NCBI GenBank assembly: GCA_028751875.1
Contig: CM054134.1
Location: 70,828,636 to 70,892,635 of the forward strand
Source: Rapana venosa
Lineage: Eukaryota; Mollusca; Gastropoda; Neogastropoda; Muricidae
Direction: 5' to 3'
DNA length: 64,000 nucleotides
The notes beneath the pieces were generated by a model that had not been told where the DNA came from, ran no database searches, and worked only from the letters and a program-made list of their open reading frames with translations. Shown one piece after another: positions 35,606-64,000 of the stretch (within the stretch, counting starts at the first letter, position 1; every line of letters begins with the position of its first letter). Position numbers and translations under genes: made by a program.

Positions 35606-36890
35606 AGGGCCTATAGAAGGGATGTCACTCGCGACACGCGACATATTGAACCGGAAAACGAGCATAAGATCACGACCTAATTCGGGTCATTTTCTTCAAC
35701 AAATCGTCTAGATTGCAGGCAGTAAGTATTCTAGAATTGAGCTGAATTTCTATGAACAATGCATAATATTGTACCGCGGACGCAAAGCAAGCCAAATGCT
35801 TCAATTGGGACGTGATCGCGTCTTTGTCACTGGTCAAAAATATAGAAAATGGCGTCCATGGGTCTGAAATGCGGCCTGTGGTCATGCGTTTTGAGGCGTG
35901 TAGCATTTGTTATTCCGGCATAGCTGGAATTTAGGGGCACGTCATTGCCTGCAAAACGCTTTCATTCAAAGGAGTGTAATCCAACGGTGGTTGTTTTTTT
36001 TTGTTTGTGTTTTTTTTGGTTTTTTTTTTTTGGGGGGGGGTTGTCTGTTTAAGTACTCATCAGTCTCATGCGTTTGCCCTTTAGAGTGAAACTCGTGTAT
36101 CGTTGTATTTTGCACACATGTAACACATGCACATTCTGACTCCAGAGCAGCTCATTTTTTTTTATTACAGGATGCATGCTGGGTATGGTTGTAGAGATCA
36201 TAGAGCTATCTCCATAACCCACCAAATGGGATAATATATGAATTACACTTTTACAGGATCTGTAATGCATATAGTTGATCTTCTGCATTACATGAAAGGA
36301 ATTAAGGCACAGGCAGGTCTGTGCTTGAAGTTGACCTGGGAGATCATAAAAATCCCCACCCTTAATAAGTTAATTTACCACATGCCATCACCACAGTTCA
36401 AACCCAAGACTTAATGGACCCATGGGATTGAAGTCTTAACAGTTTCAATCAGCCAAAATTTACTTCAGTTAGTGAGTTACACTACGGAGTTACTGTTATT
36501 TTATTATTTAAAAAAAATGATATACACTTCTAATAAGGAGTCCCATAAAATCCAGATGACATGTACTTTTTATTTTAGCATGAATAGTGTTAGCAGGTAG
36601 CCTTAATAAAGTTGAACAGTCCAGTATTTCATGTCAACACCATCATCACTTCGCAAGATATATTACTGTAAAATGCATGTTTTACTTAACACTTTCAACT
36701 ACTTAACAAGTAATAGAGTACTCCTTTCCGCCATTTATGCTCATTATTTCATGTACTTGTTGTCGTCATTCAGTTAGTATTCATTGTTCCATCTTTGTTA
36801 CCATTAGATAGATTATCTAGTTTTAACTGACAATAGACAAGACATATTAAAAAGTGTTATGCAGTAAGTATGAAATATTTTATGTTTCAG
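35606..36890 (+). other. Probable CCAR1 promoter / 5' leader and first intron
   Basis: Unlike its flanks this stretch is free of recognisable transposons except T- and G-runs near 35995-36040. 35600-35960 is CpG-richer (CGACACGCGACAT, GATCGCGTC, ATGGCGTCCATGG) and is the most promoter-like part. An acceptor TTTCAG at 36885-36890 precedes the coding start, so a noncoding exon and an intron must lie here. The transcription start cannot be located from sequence alone. Confidence 0.5.
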
Positions 36891-36901
36891 CTTAATGAAA
36901 G

Positions 36902-63200
<26,299 letters not shown>

Positions 63201-63412
63201 GTATGTCATCACCAAAGACCGATACACTGGCTGCAGATTCAAACTGTTTAGCCTGAAAATAAGTTCCATCTGGTAAAGGTTAAAGACTGACCGTAGGTTT
63301 TACAAAAGTCATTTCTGAATGTGGGTTGTGGGGGTGGGGCTGATTTGGGATAAGGGGATAAAGCATGTTTTATTTGTCCTTGAAAAAGTGACACAAAAGT
63401 TTGACCTTGTAG

Positions 63413-63765
63413 ATTTATTTTATTTTATTCTTTTATATCGAGGATAATGGAATAAGCACTTATGTGCTTTTTTACATCCAGTCCCCGTGTGTATGTGGTT
63501 TTGTAAATTCTGTCATCTGTTCCCACTGGCACACAATGGCCTACTCTTACGAAAAGTGGAACAGGATTTAATGCGTGCGCAAGATGTTTGCGTGCGTTCG
63601 CACACGGGACCTCAGTTTATAGTCTCATCCGAAGGACTTTTGGGGAGAGTGGAGTCTGCACTGATGTTAACTCCAGGGGAAAATATCCCCTCGAACGGGA
63701 ATAGAACCCAGGTCATCAGATTGTGAGCGCAATGCTCTAACCGCTAGGCTATCCCGTCCCCCCAA
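63413..63765 (-). mobile_element. tRNA-derived SINE, full length, minus strand
   Basis: The head at 63765 reads GACGGGATAGCCTAGCGGTT on the minus strand (A box intact). The B box is altered to GGTTCTATTCC. The body matches 33557-33935 closely, with an ATAAAATAAAAT tail at 63413-63430. Confidence 0.88.
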
Positions 63766-63969
63766 GTTGATGAAGAGTTTAATTGTTGTGAGATACATTT
63801 TGTGAATATGAATGACTCCATATTCATACTGTGAAGTTACTTCGAGACACAACTGGTTTAGGGCTCCTTTATTATTTTAAAGTGACCTATTATGGAGGAA
63901 GAAGTCTCCTTAGACTTTGATGCAAAAACGATGTTGTAAGATTGTTCTGTCATTATCATTCTATCATCA

Positions 63970-64000
63970 GGGGACAGGATGGCCTGGTGGTTAGAGCATT
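63970..64000 (+). mobile_element. Start of another tRNA-derived SINE (cut by window end)
   Basis: GGGGACAGGATGGCCTGGTG then GTTAGAGCATT matches the head of the family; only 31 bases are in the window. Confidence 0.7.

Overview
The window is eukaryotic, most likely from a lophotrochozoan and probably a gastropod mollusc (inference). The evidence is short exons with standard GT-AG borders, kilobase introns full of AC/GT/CT/AT microsatellites, tRNA-derived SINEs, CR1/L2-like and RTE-like LINE fragments and TTAA-target DNA transposons. There are no bacterial features. Two protein-coding genes are recognisable. Almost every other long open frame is a shadow of a microsatellite, homopolymer or tandem repeat.

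(1) CCAR1 (cell cycle and apoptosis regulator 1, CARP-1), plus strand, 36902 to beyond the right edge. Fourteen coding exons join in phase to give about 805 codons in the window: N-terminal motif, S1-like OB fold, Arg/Ser/Glu-rich stretch, inactive Nudix-like (DBC1-type) domain, SAP domain and a conserved region after SAP. The acidic/EF-hand C-terminus lies beyond 64000. (2) GHITM/TMBIM5 (inner mitochondrial membrane BAX-inhibitor family), minus strand. Four exons lie between 25255 and the assembly gap; the 3' half is lost in the gap. GHITM and CCAR1 are divergent, with retroelements between them.

Layout. 1-240: tail of a retroelement reading frame. About 243-19435: a second, badly degraded copy (copy A) of the CCAR1 5' half, collinear with 32552-51794 (copy B). 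It has thousands of homopolymer-like changes, broken frames and a 500-base G/T tract, but also a few real-looking indels. I read it as an unpolished alternative haplotype left in the assembly rather than a biological paralogue. 19436-19935: 500 N. 19936-26700: GHITM and its upstream region, with a nested fold-back element in an intron. 27250-29390: SINE, TTG-rich repeats, LINE fragment, G-rich tract. 29390-32465: a decayed CR1/L2-like LINE. 32550-36890: the CCAR1 upstream region, with a dispersed repeat, a tRNA-SINE and a 5'-truncated LINE. 36891-63200: CCAR1. 63410-64000: two tRNA-SINEs.

The most interesting signal is a ~57-bp minisatellite of about 25 units at the end of CCAR1 coding exon 5. 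Each unit copies the last exon bases and the 5' splice site, so the gene carries an array of candidate donors. Other notable items are a GC-AG intron, a NAGNAG acceptor behind a long GT repeat, an overlapping upstream ORF, and a pair of piggyBac-type elements, one nested in the terminal repeat of a larger element. I found no convincing new multi-gene system.
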